From the NCBI RefSeq assembly GCF_012489685.1, contig NC_080046.1, forward strand, positions 63,007,984 to 63,071,983: a stretch of 64,000 nucleotides of DNA. Direction: 5' to 3'. Positions 39,782 through 52,907 of this stretch are shown one piece after another. Source of the DNA: Lotus japonicus. Taxonomy: Eukaryota; Streptophyta; Magnoliopsida; Fabales; Fabaceae. Every line of letters starts with the position of its first letter. The stretch's first letter is position 1. The notes beneath the pieces are model-generated. The model saw only the letters and a list, made by a program, of their open reading frames with translations, was not told the DNA's origin and made no database searches. The translations under genes were made by a program, and so were the position numbers.

Positions 39782-42219
39782 TCAAAAGGCATAATACTCA
39801 TCATAATCATAATCATAATCAGAAAGTTCACTCCCACCTGAGAATCCATAATAGTCATAATCGTCATCAGACAAGAAAGCTATGTCTGAGAACCCAGATG
39901 GGTAGTCTTCATCAAGTGATCCATAATCGATTTCAGCTTCAAATGGGTAGTCATCAGCAGGATCATTCGGAAGCCGTAAATCTTTGATCTGTTCAGCACA
40001 TCTCTTCCCCAAACTTCCTGCGAGATTAACATTGAAACATTGTCGTAAGTCGAGAGTTTCAAGGTGAGGACAGCCATCAAGAATGGCAAGCAAGCCATCA
40101 TTAGTCAGCTTGTTTCCGAAAAGCTGGAGATGGCGTAACTCAGGCATGGTTTCTGCAACAGCAAATGCCTCCTCATCACTCTCTATGTGTGGACGTCTAT
40201 ACCCTTCCATGTTGAATTTCAAGGTTTTCAAGCGAGGGCAACTTCGGCCAATAACTTCTAGCGGCTCTTTGGACAAGCTGCTGATTGATATATCAAGTTC
40301 CTCCAGCTGAGGAAACTTTTTTGCAATTTCACTTAATCCTTCATCTGATATGCTATAACAACATGCAAGACGTAGGCGTCGTAGATGACTTGTCCTGTAA
40401 ATCAGTAAGCCAAAACAGGGGGGGTAAAGTGTTACATAGAGATGCAGCCAAAAGATCAGCCATGACACTGGCAAGCAAACTAGATGATATGCTTGCAAAA
40501 GAACTGCTGTGATTTTGGTTAACTATCTGACAATGTGATTTATGATTATTTTTAAGCCAAAATGTGAAATTCTGCGCTTGTAAAACATCTTACACTTTAC
40601 ATTTCAAACAGAAGCACCAAAAAATAATTTAGTTATGACACAGAATACTTTCAGAAATAACTACATCAAACATACACATGGAAGTAAAAATAAAAACAAA
40701 AGATGATTGTCAGTTATCATTAAAACAAAATATCACTGATCAGTGTACTAATAATTATTCATACAACGAATCCCGGACAATGCTGAACATGATTTCAAGT
40801 TCTAATAAAAACAAAAGAGAAATGAAGAAATAAAAAATAAAACTTGGCTTTGAACTATTAGATAAGTGAACTTTCTTCATTTAACAGCAAAACAACCTAC
40901 AGGATGAGTGACAAAAGTTATGAAACTTCAAATAAAATTAATATCAACTCTCTGGAGGTTTGCCCTAATTACACTTGATATTCTATTTTTCTTTGGAGCC
41001 CTACTCCCTTATCAATGACTAGATTAAAATGACATGGAAGAGTATTGTAATGATTTTTTCCAATCCTTTCTGAGAGTTACACTTGACCAAAACTCTGACT
41101 GCATACATATGCTTCTGTACTAAAATTGGGTTTCCAAGTTTTGCACATTTTTATTCAAAATCCTGCATACTAATCCCATCCAAGTCCAATCCCCCTACAA
41201 ATCCTGCCACTGTTAGCTACGCGGAGCTCTATCCTCTAGATCTACTTCATATTCATTCAGGTTTTGTTTCAGCTTCATGGTAAGAACTCCAGTCCATTAT
41301 TTTCAAGATTAAATCCACCAAGACAAAAATTGCTTCATTCAAAAAACAAACTTTTCACTCCAAAACACATTGAATTCGAAATGAAATTTGAGACTCGAAT
41401 AATACTTGGGCCTAATACTTGAGGTACATATCAAACGAACAAACAGGTTTCATTAGATTCTGCTCAAAGTGCCCATGACAAGGGACTCACGAATTCTCGT
41501 TTCAACCCTCTTCTACTATTCGGTGTGATTTCACACGCTGACCCCTTAACAAACCCAGGATACTCTCTATTAACTGAACCAGTAAGGAACATCATTTCAC
41601 AATAAAGCAATCAAAAGGGAGAGCCAAATTGCCAGCATTTCTCCAGTTTTCATTAGTTTCAATTCAATTCAGTGTATGCATGTCATGCTTTCTCTTAACA
41701 AAAAAATAGATGCATGATTGTGGTTGGAAATTGAAAACCTAATTCAAATTTGAAGCATAGTTACTCACATACCCTAATTCGCATAATTCACATGATTCAA
41801 ATATCCAATCGCAAATTTCACAAAACAATCAAAAGCATGGAAAATGGAGAAGCAGGTGGAACTCACGAATCAGTGATATAGTCAAGGAGATCATCGGTAC
41901 CGAAATACTCGATGTTGATATCGAGCAAGTGGCCGGAGCTGTAGTCGATAGCGCGGCGGCAGATGGTGTCTAAATTGTAGCGAGAATCCCCCAAATTATG
42001 CATGTCGATGGTGCGCCACATGGTAGGGTCCTTGGTGATGTTGCGCCACACGGAGCAAACACGCTGAACGGTGGTCAGGATCTCGATCGCGCCGAGCTTC
42101 AGGAAAATGGTGGACGCCACGTCACGTGGAAGGTCGAGCCAGTTTCGTTCTTCGCCGGAATCGGCGAGTGCCTTCGAATTCGACGACGACGGTGTGTCCA
42201 TCGGAGGAATCGAGGGCAA
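39782..42219 (-). CDS. SKIP19-like F-box/LRR protein
   Basis: Two exons on the minus strand (42219-41867 and 40394-39782) separated by a 1.47-kb intron give 321 residues; the TC|G junction keeps the frame. The F-box is at about residues 26-75 (NWLDLPRDVASTIFLKLG, then VCSVWRNI and MWRTIDM). It is followed by leucine-rich repeats (LRRLRLACC, LEELDIS, LKTLKF, LRHLQLFGNKLTNDGL, LETLDLRQCFNV). The C-terminus is a strongly acidic Asp/Tyr tail. Such proteins act as substrate receptors of SCF ubiquitin ligases through SKP1/ASK; the target is unknown. The sequence fits the SKIP19/FBL23 group I recall, including the conserved FGTDDLL and CAEQIKDLR blocks. The window shows a single copy although this group is often tandemly repeated. 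Confidence 0.9.
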
Positions 42220-44376
42220 GGAGGAGGAAGAGGGAGAGAGGTTGTTACGTTGTGACGGTCACAAACTGAAATTCTCCATTTTCTCGTGTTCTGAGAGCGA
42301 GAGGTTCTGTTACAAGGCCCAGTTATACGGATTAGGCTTAGCCCATAACCATATGCCTCTAATATTCATTCTTCATCATATTTTTATGCCAAAAATATTT
42401 TTATCCATTTTTATATATAGTTAATAATGAACAAAAAATATATATAAAGTTAATTATATGTGATTTAAATTTTAATTTTTTTCTGCAATTTCGATCTCCA
42501 AATGTGTCAATTGTTATGATCTAACATAGAGACGTTTCAAGATGCCTACCATGCTCATCACGAACTAAATCTGCATTGCTCATTAGTTGTCTACCTCCTT
42601 AAAGCTACCTTCCATGTTGAGCTTGACTCTGCTCACCGGCGGAAGACGCCAACACACGCCCATACGCTAGCTAGCATAACCCATGAGATGAGGGTCACGT
42701 AACTGCTAGAAATCATCATGGTCGTGACAAATACAACGCCAAGCCTCGTGGCATGTCCAGTGAGGTTCCTAAAAAATCATGTTGTTCTCGTTCTTCTAAC
42801 TCGTGAGAGTGGAATTAGGGGGAGAAAGGGAGAGGGCACAACAATAATGAGAATAGTGAAAGTGAGAGAGACGGTATAAGAGTGGGAGAGGCGATGAAAG
42901 TTAAGGACGATTGAACCCTATGTACATTTTCAGCATTAGTGTCGGCCTAATCAATGGTAATGTTTAGACTAAGGTTATGGGTTGTGATATAATTCGTGTC
43001 AGTCTCACCAAACTGAACATTATAAAATACATAGTGTTGGTTGTTTGAGTGGGCTTAGCCCACTCCAATTAGCATCGGCCTTGCCAACGATACCAATAAG
43101 TCCCATAAATCTCTTTTTTTAAAAAATTCACATGAACTTAGCCGACTCTACTTAGCATCGGTCTGTCTACGTACCGCCACTAAACTCAAATTTTCTTCTA
43201 GTGAAAATATTAATCTATTTTTATTCTGATATAATCCAACCAAATCCAATGATTCATTCACACTTCTCTTTCTTTTTTATCTTATTTTCATTTTTTTTTC
43301 TTATCTCGCTCTGCAGTTCTGTCTCATCACCTATCATATCACTTATTTCTCTCTTCTTTCTTCATATATTATAAAGGTGAAATCGTAAAAAAAGTGTGAA
43401 AGAACATTATTGCTTAAAAATATGGTGATATGACAGGATAAGGAGACCAAGTTCACAGCCTAATATGGCGCCATCAACCACATGCAAGGATATGAGTGTT
43501 TTAGTTGTGGTCAAAATAATGCTTTTTGTCATGTGATTAGGTATGTTGAGGGCAACAAAAGAGCCAATGTGTACACTGTATCATGTCAAAACCACCTTTT
43601 CTTTATTAATTTCCAAGCTGTGGGCTTAGGTGAGCTCCATTCTACACATTTATTTTTTATATTAGTAATTGGTTATCTGCCATCTAGCGCTTTCTCATAA
43701 CACACCACGTATTAAGCCCTTTCTGAATATATTAGTTGCAACCTTCTGAAGAACAAGGCAAACAAACTAAAATAACATGTCATGCAAAACAAGGCATTAT
43801 TATATCAAGTTTCAATTCAAAATCCACAAATGGATCATAAATATTAAGATTACTATTCTGCTATCCTTCTGTCAAAATGACATTACTATTTTGTGAGACA
43901 AGGTTCATATTTATAACATAAGGATAAATTAACCTTTTGTTATTTTAATTTATTAAAATATGCACACAAAATGCTACCATTTTTTCTTTTTACAGATAAT
44001 AGGAGATTTTACTCAGTTTACACTTTACACATTGCATAAGATGCCTTAAAAAATCTATGTTAGGAATAAGAAGAAAAAAAAACCAATGACAAAGTCAAAC
44101 TCTAAGCAATAATTGCGCATCAACCTTGAACCAACTCCCACAATATAGAAATGATGAAAGAAAAACACACTTTTCCAGAGAGGAGAGAGCAGAGAGAAAG
44201 ACAAGAGAGACACCAAAGGTCATCTCTCTTTCTTGGATCTCTCACTACATACCATATTGAAAATTCAGAAAGAAAAATCTTCTCTTCTACCCATCTTCCA
44301 TTACATAGTTCTGTTCATCATATCTTTTTAACAAGCTATTGGTTTGTCCTCTTGAAATTTGACCACCTTAGATAGC
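42220..44376. other. Intergenic region with a probable CACTA remnant
   Basis: No gene recognised. It includes the F-box gene promoter near 42220-42500, a truncated CACTA-like end (listed separately), and the upstream region of the coiled-coil gene. The frame 43482-43700 shows no domain. Confidence 0.45.
42930..43204. mobile_element. Truncated CACTA-like terminus
   Basis: The sequence ends AAATTTTCTTCTAGTG at about 43203, an inverse CACTA terminus (CACTAGAAGAAAATTT). Just inside is TACCGCCACTAAACTC, and three spaced motifs of the form TTAGCATCGGYC / TTAGTGTCGGCC (about 42940, 43065 and 43155) look like subterminal repeats. No matching left end was found, so it appears to be a solitary or deleted end. 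Confidence 0.45.
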
Positions 44377-45565
44377 ATGGATCATGTTCGAGCACATTCA
44401 TCTCCTACGTTACTCACTTCTTCAACAAGTCATGATGGACATTCAGAAGAATGCGGTTTGGAAGGTAATTTCATATTTTACTAGCACGATTGTATTGATT
44501 TATTTTTTCTTCAAAATCAATTCTAACATTCAGAAATTTCAAAATTGATTCGTTCTTTAGAATTAATAGAAGAAGAATTTTCAAACATGATTTTAAATTG
44601 AAAATGGTTTGGCTTAATGTATTAGTAACTGAGAAGACGTAACATTTTTGTAAATTTCAAAACAAGATTTTCCCACTACATTAGGCATATGGTGATATGT
44701 GAATGACTGATCATCATTCTTGTTCAATATTTCATTTTTTTTTTCAAAAGGCCTTGCAACAAATGTAAAGCTATTGTTGAAACTAATTCAAGACCACAAT
44801 GGGGCATCCACAAAAGACAATGTTGAGCGCAAGTTTCAAAGGGTGAATGGAATGATGTTAATCTTAGATGAAGCACGGTCAAGGATTCAAAAGATTCAAT
44901 CTTCTACCAAGAGAAAAGCAGAACTCAGAAGATGCAACACTGATCTTAAGCCTAACATTCCAATTCCCAAAGACAGAAGAACCCCTGATGTTCCCATAGA
45001 TGAGAAAGAGAAGCTGAGAAGAGAACTCAGTGCAAGCCTCGTTGCGCGCCAGAGCCTCCAAGCAATGTGTTCAAGCTTGGGAAAAGAAAAACAGATCATG
45101 GCTTCTGAACTTGCAAGAAAGGCTCAAGAGCTGACAGAGATGGAGGAGTTCATCAGTGATCTGAAAGCGCAGAATGACATGCTGTTGGGTAGGTTGCATG
45201 CTTGCAACACAGAACAACAGAGAGAGAAGAAGGGGAATAATAATGGAGGGGAAATAGAAGGGAACATTGTCCTGCAAGAGCGAAACAAGGCGCTTACAGA
45301 ACAGCTTCAGAGGTCTATTGATGGCTATAGGTCTTTGAAGAGAAGACTCAAAGACTTGCAAGAGGAAAAAAAGGATGTTCATGCTACAATGGAGCAAATG
45401 GAGGTGGAAGTTCAAGCAGGCATTGACAGGATACGTAGCATCAAGGAAGAAATGGACACAATTGATGCAGAAACAAGTGGCATCAAAGAGGGAATTTCAG
45501 ATTTGGAGTATGTGCTTGAATCTCTTATCATGAAAATCTCAAAACACACACAGAAGAGAACTTAG
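44377..45565 (+). CDS. Coiled-coil protein of unknown function
   Basis: Two exons (44377-44464 and 44751-45565) encode 300 residues. The first exon is a short Ser/Thr-rich leader (MDHVRAHSSPTLLTSS); the acceptor is TTTTCAAAAG and the split Gly codon keeps the frame. From about residue 30 the protein is highly charged. Long heptad-like helices cover about 95-160 (EKEKLRRELSASLVARQ..KEKQIMASELARKAQELTEMEEFISDL) and about 195-290 (LQERNKALTEQL..LKRRLKDLQEEKKD..MDTIDAETSGI). No enzyme or DNA-binding motif and no membrane segment were found. It is the only plus-strand gene in the right half and is convergent with BRCA1. A cytoskeletal or scaffold role is possible, but I do not recognise the family firmly. 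Confidence 0.82.
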
Positions 45566-46465
45566 TGTGATTAGCCAAAAGCTCAATCTGTGATTGGTAG
45601 ACAGAGATGAGAAGCAGGATTTGCAGGGGATGAGAATGGACTCTGCATCACATCATGGCACATCCATGTACAGCATTCTCTTATTTCACTTATTGCCTGC
45701 CTCATCTATTTTCATGTCTAGAAAGCATACTCTTAGACCAGATTGGTCAAAGAAGAGATCGGCGATGCTGCAAAATGTTTCTGAACTTACATTTCTAGAT
45801 GTTCACTGACATTAGAGTTGTACAAACCAGATTCCTGTCATTTATGTAGTACGCCTGTTCTGAATTTGATTTTTATTCAGTTCAATCTAATCTGTATCAT
45901 GTAGTGTTTATACGCAAATGTATTATTCACACTAACACCAGAAAGAACATGAGAACATCATCGCTGTTACTATTAAAAATATATATAATCAATGAACTCA
46001 TAATACTAACTGATATATATTATTCAAGAAAAACTTACTTTTGATTTCTTCATCAGTACATGCACTGACTCTGTCAACAATCATTTTAAAAAATATGGGA
46101 AAAACACTTTTGTTATTCAATTTAATAGATTGATGTGACAACTATTTGATAATTTGTTGCAGCATGCAGTATGTCTTATTTGTCGAGTTTACTTTTGATG
46201 CACTTACAGTTACAGCAACTCTTACGCTACAAATCATTTTCATGGCATCATGTCTAGTACAGAATATAAAGTACAGTCGCAGATATATTACACCAAAGTA
46301 GGACAGTATAAGTAAAAAAGAACAGGCAAAAGCACATTACAGTCGGTATATATATTTTGCATGATACTGCAAATGTTACTTTTAACTTGTCCTGATAAAT
46401 AAAGAAAAGGGAAAAACACTAATATGGGATCATGTGCATGTAAATGACCTCAAACATATATAAAC
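45566..46465. other. Convergent 3' flanks of the coiled-coil gene and BRCA1
   Basis: The region between two stop codons on opposite strands should contain both 3' UTRs. No further gene; the frame 45594-45809 continues past the stop without recognisable features. Confidence 0.5.
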
Positions 46466-49400
46466 TTATTGAGCAAGGCATTGCAGCTTGCAGGCTGCAA
46501 TTGAATTAAGAATCCATGTATTACTTGCAACCTTTGAACCTGTAGAACTTGCCAGAACTTCTGCATCACTTCGTCTTCTGCTGAAAATTGTATCCTTTTC
46601 TGAAGGATTGCATTTATTAGGAAGCTCAAGACTGTAAATTATGAGGGTTTGGTGAGGATGGTCAGCTAGCACTGGTTTTCTATGCAGAACTAGCCCTCCA
46701 GCAGCGATCACGATATCTTGCAGAAAGCCCTTGTATGACGGCATAAAATCTCCCATGAAATAGAACTTGTAGCCATCAAAAAGCTTTGGTTGCTGCATAC
46801 CAAATTTTATCAACACAAACACTAGTAAGGCACATTACCATTGTGGTTTTCATTCATCATCAAACCACTTTCTAATGATAATGAAAAGTATGAATCATAA
46901 CAGTGAAAAGTCTAACCTTGTTCAAAACTCTAAGTCTTCCAAGCCGAGGGCCATCCCTGATTCCATGGATATCAAGGTTAATTTCATAAGACTCCTCATC
47001 AACAGGTTCCATTTCCTTCATGCAAGCCTTGATCCCTGCTCAGCCAAAACCCAACCAACCATGGAACAAAAAACCAATAAAAGAGGAAGAAATTGTTTTA
47101 GACATTTATCATAATCTTATCCTGACGACTTAGTAGGAGACTAGAAACAGAGAAATAAAAGAACTGAACTTACAATCAATATTGAGAATCCATTTTCCCT
47201 CCAGGATGCCCAATAATACTTTGAGGGTCCTTCTGCATGCCCCATTTTCATCTACTGCTGCTATAATATGGGTGACGCTTGAATCCCAATTTTTCAAAAC
47301 TGTAACTTTGGTTGCTCTTTCAAATTCAGAAACAACATCCTACATTTTTTTTAATCAGAAAAAGAAAAGCAATAGGTAAGACTTTTTTAAATGGAAAAAG
47401 CTCTAGTTTAGTACTTAATGCAATTATTTTACCTTCTCCTGCATGGATAGAGCAGAACAACACAGTATGATTTTCTTGTATGATCCATGAGCAGTCCGAG
47501 TTTGGCTTTTAGTGTCATGTTTGAAACCACGGCTTTTACCCTCTCCAGTGCCTTTCTTGCTCCTTTCTTGGGATCCTGAACTTTCATTGGGCAACTTGGA
47601 GGAAGCATGTAGAGGGCATAACATGACAAAGTTTTCCTGAAGAAGTATATTTGCAAGATCTGATTAGATGTTTTTATCTAAAAGTGGCATTAACCATTAT
47701 GTTTTTGAAACAGTTTGATACCATATCCCAGCGACATTGAGAAGTCCACTTGGCGCAAGGAACATGAAAACTCTTACGGCAACTTTTCTCATAGCAGCCG
47801 AGTGCAGCCCCTTTAGTTCCACAAAAACTACATTTGATCCTTCGACTTCTACTTATTTCAGCTTCAAGATTTATTGCATTATCATCTTCAAAATATACAT
47901 TGGGGGCCCTGGTGCATATGTGAAACACATTACTTGAAACTAATTTCTTCAAACTATGACTAGTTACTAAGATCAACATTGACAAAATACATCAGTTTTA
48001 GGTAAATATTTAATCATTTGAAGGATGACAAAATGCAAATATTTAAATTCACGTTAATTATATTGCTCAGTAACAAATTCTTACCATTCTGTACAGCTCC
48101 TGTGACAATGTATGACTTTAGATCCTCCTTCATAATCTGCAGGTACAGGCTTGCCATCAAAATAATGCACCATTGGTCCAGAAGCCTGTATTGAGTTACA
48201 TCCTGTAAGTTCCAGTCTATTAATAATGAAAACAAGATGGTAAGCTCACAATTCTACCTCTGATTCTTCTGATAAGAGACAAAAAACACATTGGTACTTC
48301 TTAACATGGCTCTCACATCTCCTTAAAATTCTTTCATCCATCAAAGGACGATGTTTCTCTTTTGATGTTTCACTCAAAACGCCGGCATCTGGACCTTGCA
48401 GAATACTTTCATTAGGTTGAATTTCTTCACCAGTTTTAGTCTTAGAGATACAATCAGAGGAAAGTTTCAACTTTTTAGTACTCCTCGATTCTTTACTGCA
48501 AGATGAAGATTTTCTGGAAATTTTGTTTTTCCTCTGCCTGCTATTAGAGGCCTTTTCACTACTATACATCTGCAGAGATGAATCAGAACCAGCAAACTCA
48601 TTGGTTGGGCTTTGCGTTGAAGATAAATCTTCAGCTAGTACCTGCACATAGTCCAGCTTTTGTTTTCCAGATCTTTTCAGGTGGTGTCTTCCAACAAGCT
48701 CCTGAGGACAATGCTTCTCATTTTCTTGTTTAGACGGTGAGGTACGTGAAATCTTAGCCATCTTCAATTCACCATCACTTAGAACTCCTGAGTTATTGGA
48801 GACTGTACAAGTAGTTTGAGGTGTTGGATTTATACTGGTATTAAAGCAAACCGTCTTGCCCCTTCTAATAGACTTCCCCAGGTTAGAAGATTTGTGCTTA
48901 TTGTCCGATGATTGCTCCATAGTGACTTTTAATGGCATGTTTGGATCAACGTCCACTCCATCAATTGCGTTTTGTTGTTCACCAATCTGCTCTTGCATAA
49001 CTTTTCCCCTAGCCTTCCTGCTTCTCTTTGTAGACTGCTTTATTCCATTTAGAACAACATCAGAACTTTTAATTTGAGGAGAAGACACATTCGGTGGTAA
49101 CACATCAGCCAATTTATTTCCTTCTTTCTGATTCTGAGCTAGTGAATTGCCGGCATCAGCACTTAAGTTATTTGTTTCCAGCTTTTCTGAGGCTGCTACC
49201 AATTCCTCTTGATTTTCCTCAACCTGCATTTAACATACAATTTATAGACACTTTAATAAGTTTGTTGTGTTCAAGGACCTAAATTATGTATGAAGAATCT
49301 GTTTTTAGTTTTCTAGTTACCTGCATAGCTTTTCCCCTGGCCTTCCTGCTTCTATTTGCAGATTTGTTTATTCCACTTAGAACATCAGAACTTTGAATTT

Positions 49401-51547
49401 GAGGAGAAGACACACTTGGTGGTAACACATCAGCCAATTTATTTCCTTCTTTGCCAGCGTCAGCACTTAACTTACTTGTTTCCAACTTCTCAGATGGTGA
49501 ATCCTCTTGATTTTCATCAATATGAGTACTGAAGCACACCCTCTTGCCCCTTCTACTGTGCTTATTGTCCGATGCTTGCTTCCTAGCAACTTTCAATGGT
49601 ACATTTTGAACAGCGTCCATTCCATCAATTAAGATTTTTTGTTCCCCAATCTGCTTTTGCATAGCTTTTCCCCTGGGCTTCCTGCTTCTCTTTGTAGGCT
49701 TCTTTATTGCATTTAGAACATCAGAACTTTTAACTTGAGGAGAAGACACACCCGATGGTAACACATCAGCCAATTTATTTCCTTCTTTGAGATTCTCAGA
49801 TAGTGCATTGCCAGCATCAGCACTTAACTTATTTGTTTCCAGCTTTTCTGAGGCTGCTGTCAATTCCTCTTGAGTTTCATCAATCTCAACACTATCCTCA
49901 ACCTGTATTTAACATTCAGTTAATTAAAACTTCAATAAGTAAAGGTCCTAAATTATGTATGAGTGTATGACTATCTTTCTTTACTCTATAGTTCTCCAGT
50001 TACCTGCATTTTGACGGGACTTGAAAATAATTCAGGGGAGCATGGCCTTTGTGTCCATTCAAACATCTCACTATCAAATAAATCAACAGATGTTTTATTT
50101 TGCACCTCATCCTACATGAAAAGAGCAAGAAAAATAATAATTTAGTACTAATCTAGAATAATATTATCAGTATTACCCAGCAAGTACAATTCAAACTGTT
50201 TAAGTCCAAAAGACCTATCAAATAAACCAAAATTTGAAGTTGAGTGACTTCAGCAAGAATTATTTTTCTCATCGATAAACACAACCTAAAAGATCAAAAT
50301 GACAAGTGATTATTCAGACTAATAAATTAATGACTTCAAAAACTCGGTTATAATCAATGCACTTACTAATGGAGCCACTTCAGAAGGGTTTTCATCATCA
50401 GAGTCCTTGAGATCACTGAATGAAGGAGGAACTGGTGTTGGGCCATCAATAAATTGATCCTCATTGGAGCGCTGACTTAACTTATCATTGTTTTCCTCCT
50501 CTCTTAACCAAAAGAAAGGTGTAAGAAGATTATCATCTTTTTGAGTTTGGTGTGGCCTTATGTTTGCCACTACCGAAGCCCTTTCTGTTCCCTCCCTGTC
50601 AATTTCACTAAGAGGTCCTCCAAGTTTCAAATCCTTCAATGGAGTTTCTGAAAGAATATTTTGTGGCACCTGGACCCTCTTCTTAGCTGGAAAAGAAGGT
50701 TTTGCAATGTCAGAACCTGAACTTTCGACGCTGGTCTTAGTATTCTTCCTTGACTTCTTTCTCTCGAGGGTATTTTCCCCCCTTGCATCATTTTCAATAG
50801 TTCCACCAGCTTCCTTCTTACCAGAGTCGTCATCACCTTCACATCGCTTTTCTTCATCTATAATATAATTTAATTTTTAGCAAAGTATCCAAAGGGTATA
50901 ATTCATTCAGTATAGTAGCATAAACTTAAAAACCTACCCATACAAATTCAACTAAATAACTAACAAATGACATCCTAAAAGGGTGTTTTCAGTTTATTGT
51001 TGACAGCATTGTAAATAATAATACATATACTATGCTCACAATTCAGAAATTAAAAAAAAAAACAAAATTAAATTTTACATAGACTATTATTGCAAATCAG
51101 ATTATTATGCCCACTAATCTAATCAAAATCAACAATTAAATGGATACTAGCCATGATATCATGAAGTAAAAGCATAAGCACAATCAAAATCAATGTTGGT
51201 GTACCTGATGATTTGATAGGAGGTAGATTATTCTGGGTGACAAACATGGTGATTCCAGAAGCAGCTTCCATGTTTTTGTAGATGGTGACCAAGTTGTCCA
51301 TGTGAGGAGCAGGGCGAACCTCTATTACACCAAAAACAAAACAAAACAAAACAAAAAAAGCAAAATTAGTTGATGTAATGCGATGTGAGTTCAGAATTAG
51401 GGTTAATCGATACGAGATACCTCGACGGGTGAAGGGTATTTTACAGACAGGACAAGCAGATGCAGATTTCATAGATTTGAGTATGCATGAGCTGAAAATG
51501 CAAAATCATAGGGTTACGTCAGTGGTTAAAAAAAAACCATGAATCGA

Positions 51548-51581
<34 letters not shown>

Positions 51582-51795
51582 GGTTGTTGTTGTATTACTT
51601 GCAGAAAAGATGATTGCAGGTGAGTGAAATCGCGGAATCGAGCAAACTCAAACTGCATGAAAAATTGAAAAAACGAAAGCCATGAATGAATTGGGATTAG
51701 GGAAATGGAATTGGAAGAGGAAGAGATGATTGGGTTGGGGATTCATACCAGATGGGGCATTTGAGTTCTCTACCCATTCTCTCGAGATCACCCAT
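46466..51795 (-). CDS. BRCA1: BRCA1 homolog (RING, extended PHD finger, tandem BRCT)
   Basis: Fourteen exons, all GT-AG and in phase: 51795-51749, 51652-51599, 51491-51421, 51321-51205, 50857-50367, 50111-50004, 49902-49321, 49223-48258, 48185-48085, 47908-47722, 47636-47433, 47339-47174, 47035-46917 and 46792-46466. They give 1179 residues. The N-terminal C3HC4 RING has Cys13/16, Cys28, His30, Cys33/36 and Cys47/50. Next come the conserved TPFFWLREEE segment, a low-complexity Ser/Lys-rich middle, an extended PHD finger typical of plant BRCA1/BARD1 (about 800-925; CVFC, HCHRSC, CSFCG, HVPCA, LCPLH), and two BRCT domains (about 960-1045 and 1075-1175). BRCA1 with BARD1 forms a nuclear E3 ligase in homologous-recombination repair. 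It is longer than the roughly 940-residue Arabidopsis protein as I recall it. Much of the excess comes from an internal repeat in exons 7 and 8, so those two are the only exon calls with any ambiguity. Confidence 0.93.
48900..49910 (-). repeat. Tandem exon-intron duplication inside BRCA1 (three diverged copies)
   Basis: Exon 7 (49902-49321) starts VEDSVEIDETQEELTAASEK and exon 8 (49223-48258) starts VEENQEELVAASEK. Both continue LETNxLSADAGN, EGNKLADVLP, VSSPQ, KSSDV, KRSRKxRGK and QIGEQ in the same order. A third copy lies in the second half of exon 7 (SEKLETSKLSADAG to RSRKARGKAMQ). Flanking introns match too: the acceptors read ATGTTAAATRCAG|GTTGAGGA and both introns contain CCTAAATTATGTATGA. 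The repeat unit is about 85-110 residues. Confidence 0.88.
51548..51579. repeat. (GA)n microsatellite in BRCA1 intron 2
   Basis: About 14 GA units just downstream of the exon 2 donor, between exons 2 and 3 of BRCA1. Confidence 0.9.
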
Positions 51796-52907
51796 TGTTT
51801 CGTTCGATTTCTCTCGACGCTGACAACAGTGAAATGGAAGTGAAGGAGTGATGTGAATTTGATTTATATAATTTTGAATTTTAAGGGGCGCGTGAGAGAG
51901 CGCGCCAACTTTTTCACCTTTCGCGGTTCAAATTGAAATTAACCTTTGTCTTTCTTATTATTTGTCATTTGTCAAAGATTGCTCCGTACGCTTTATAATC
52001 ACAACAACAACAAAAAGATTACTCGGTACGCTTCATGCTTCCCATTTTTAATGTTTAAAAAATTATTGTTTTACATAAAATTAAATTAAATTCATTTTTA
52101 GAAATGCATCCAAATCTTGTCCATTGATTATTATATTGAATGGTTGAGATTGATCGAGAAAAGGTAAATTATAAAAACTTATATATGATTAGTTTATTCG
52201 TCGTTGCTGAGGTTGCACAGCATGAGAGAATTTGAATTCAAATTTTAATGACTTCTCACTTTTTGCTTCAAGCAACCAAAGCTTCCTGTAACTCACAAGC
52301 AGTCGAATAACTCCAATGCTCAAGGATCCATTTGAAGGTCTTCCCTATGTGATGAGTACACTCCAAATGAAGGCTAACATTGACACTTTTATCTTTGTTA
52401 TACATAATAGCTTTCACATTTGCTGAATTGCAGTTGCAAAAGAGTTGAACTTGATTTCAAAGGACTAAAACTGAAATTAAATATTTACATATTTACTTTG
52501 ACAAAATTATGGTGCTTTTATTTCAAGCACAGCTCAACCTGACAAGCAAAATAATAGAAAATTTAAGAAGAATAAAGCAGAGAAACTTGAGAGATATACT
52601 GTACAAGTATATCAAATGAGATGAATCCTAGCTCTGTCCACAGGAGTCCTGCATTCCACAGAATAACAGCAAGTATGTAAGGCCTTCGGTCATGTGTTTC
52701 ATTGCCTCTGTTTAAAAGTTCCATGTCTCCTCAAGTCAAAACATAAACTTAATCAAAAAAATTCCCCCTCTTTAAAATTATTTGCTTAATTGTTAAAATT
52801 TTCAGCTAACATATTATGTTTCTATTAAAAATAAATAAACTGTAAAGAAGACAGCTGTTTTCAGCCCTTTACTCTCTCAAGATGCCATTATCAAATCCTT
52901 ATACATG
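51796..52907. other. BRCA1 promoter and PPR gene 3' flank
   Basis: 51796-51960 is the likely 5' UTR and promoter of BRCA1; it has the paired motifs GGGGCGCG and GAGCGCGCCAACTTTT, the latter close to a TTSSCGC-type E2F site (TTTCGCGG follows at about 51921). The remainder is AT-rich spacer with no gene, ending in the 3' UTR of the PPR gene. Confidence 0.45.
51890..51930. promoter_or_regulatory. Possible E2F-type element upstream of BRCA1
   Basis: GAGCGCGCCAAC (about 51899-51910) and TTTCGCGG (about 51921-51928) lie 100-135 bp upstream of the BRCA1 start. GCGCGCCAA and TTTCGCGG are close to E2F-binding sequences, and DNA-repair genes including BRCA1 are known to be E2F-controlled. Assigned from motif and position only. 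Confidence 0.4.
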
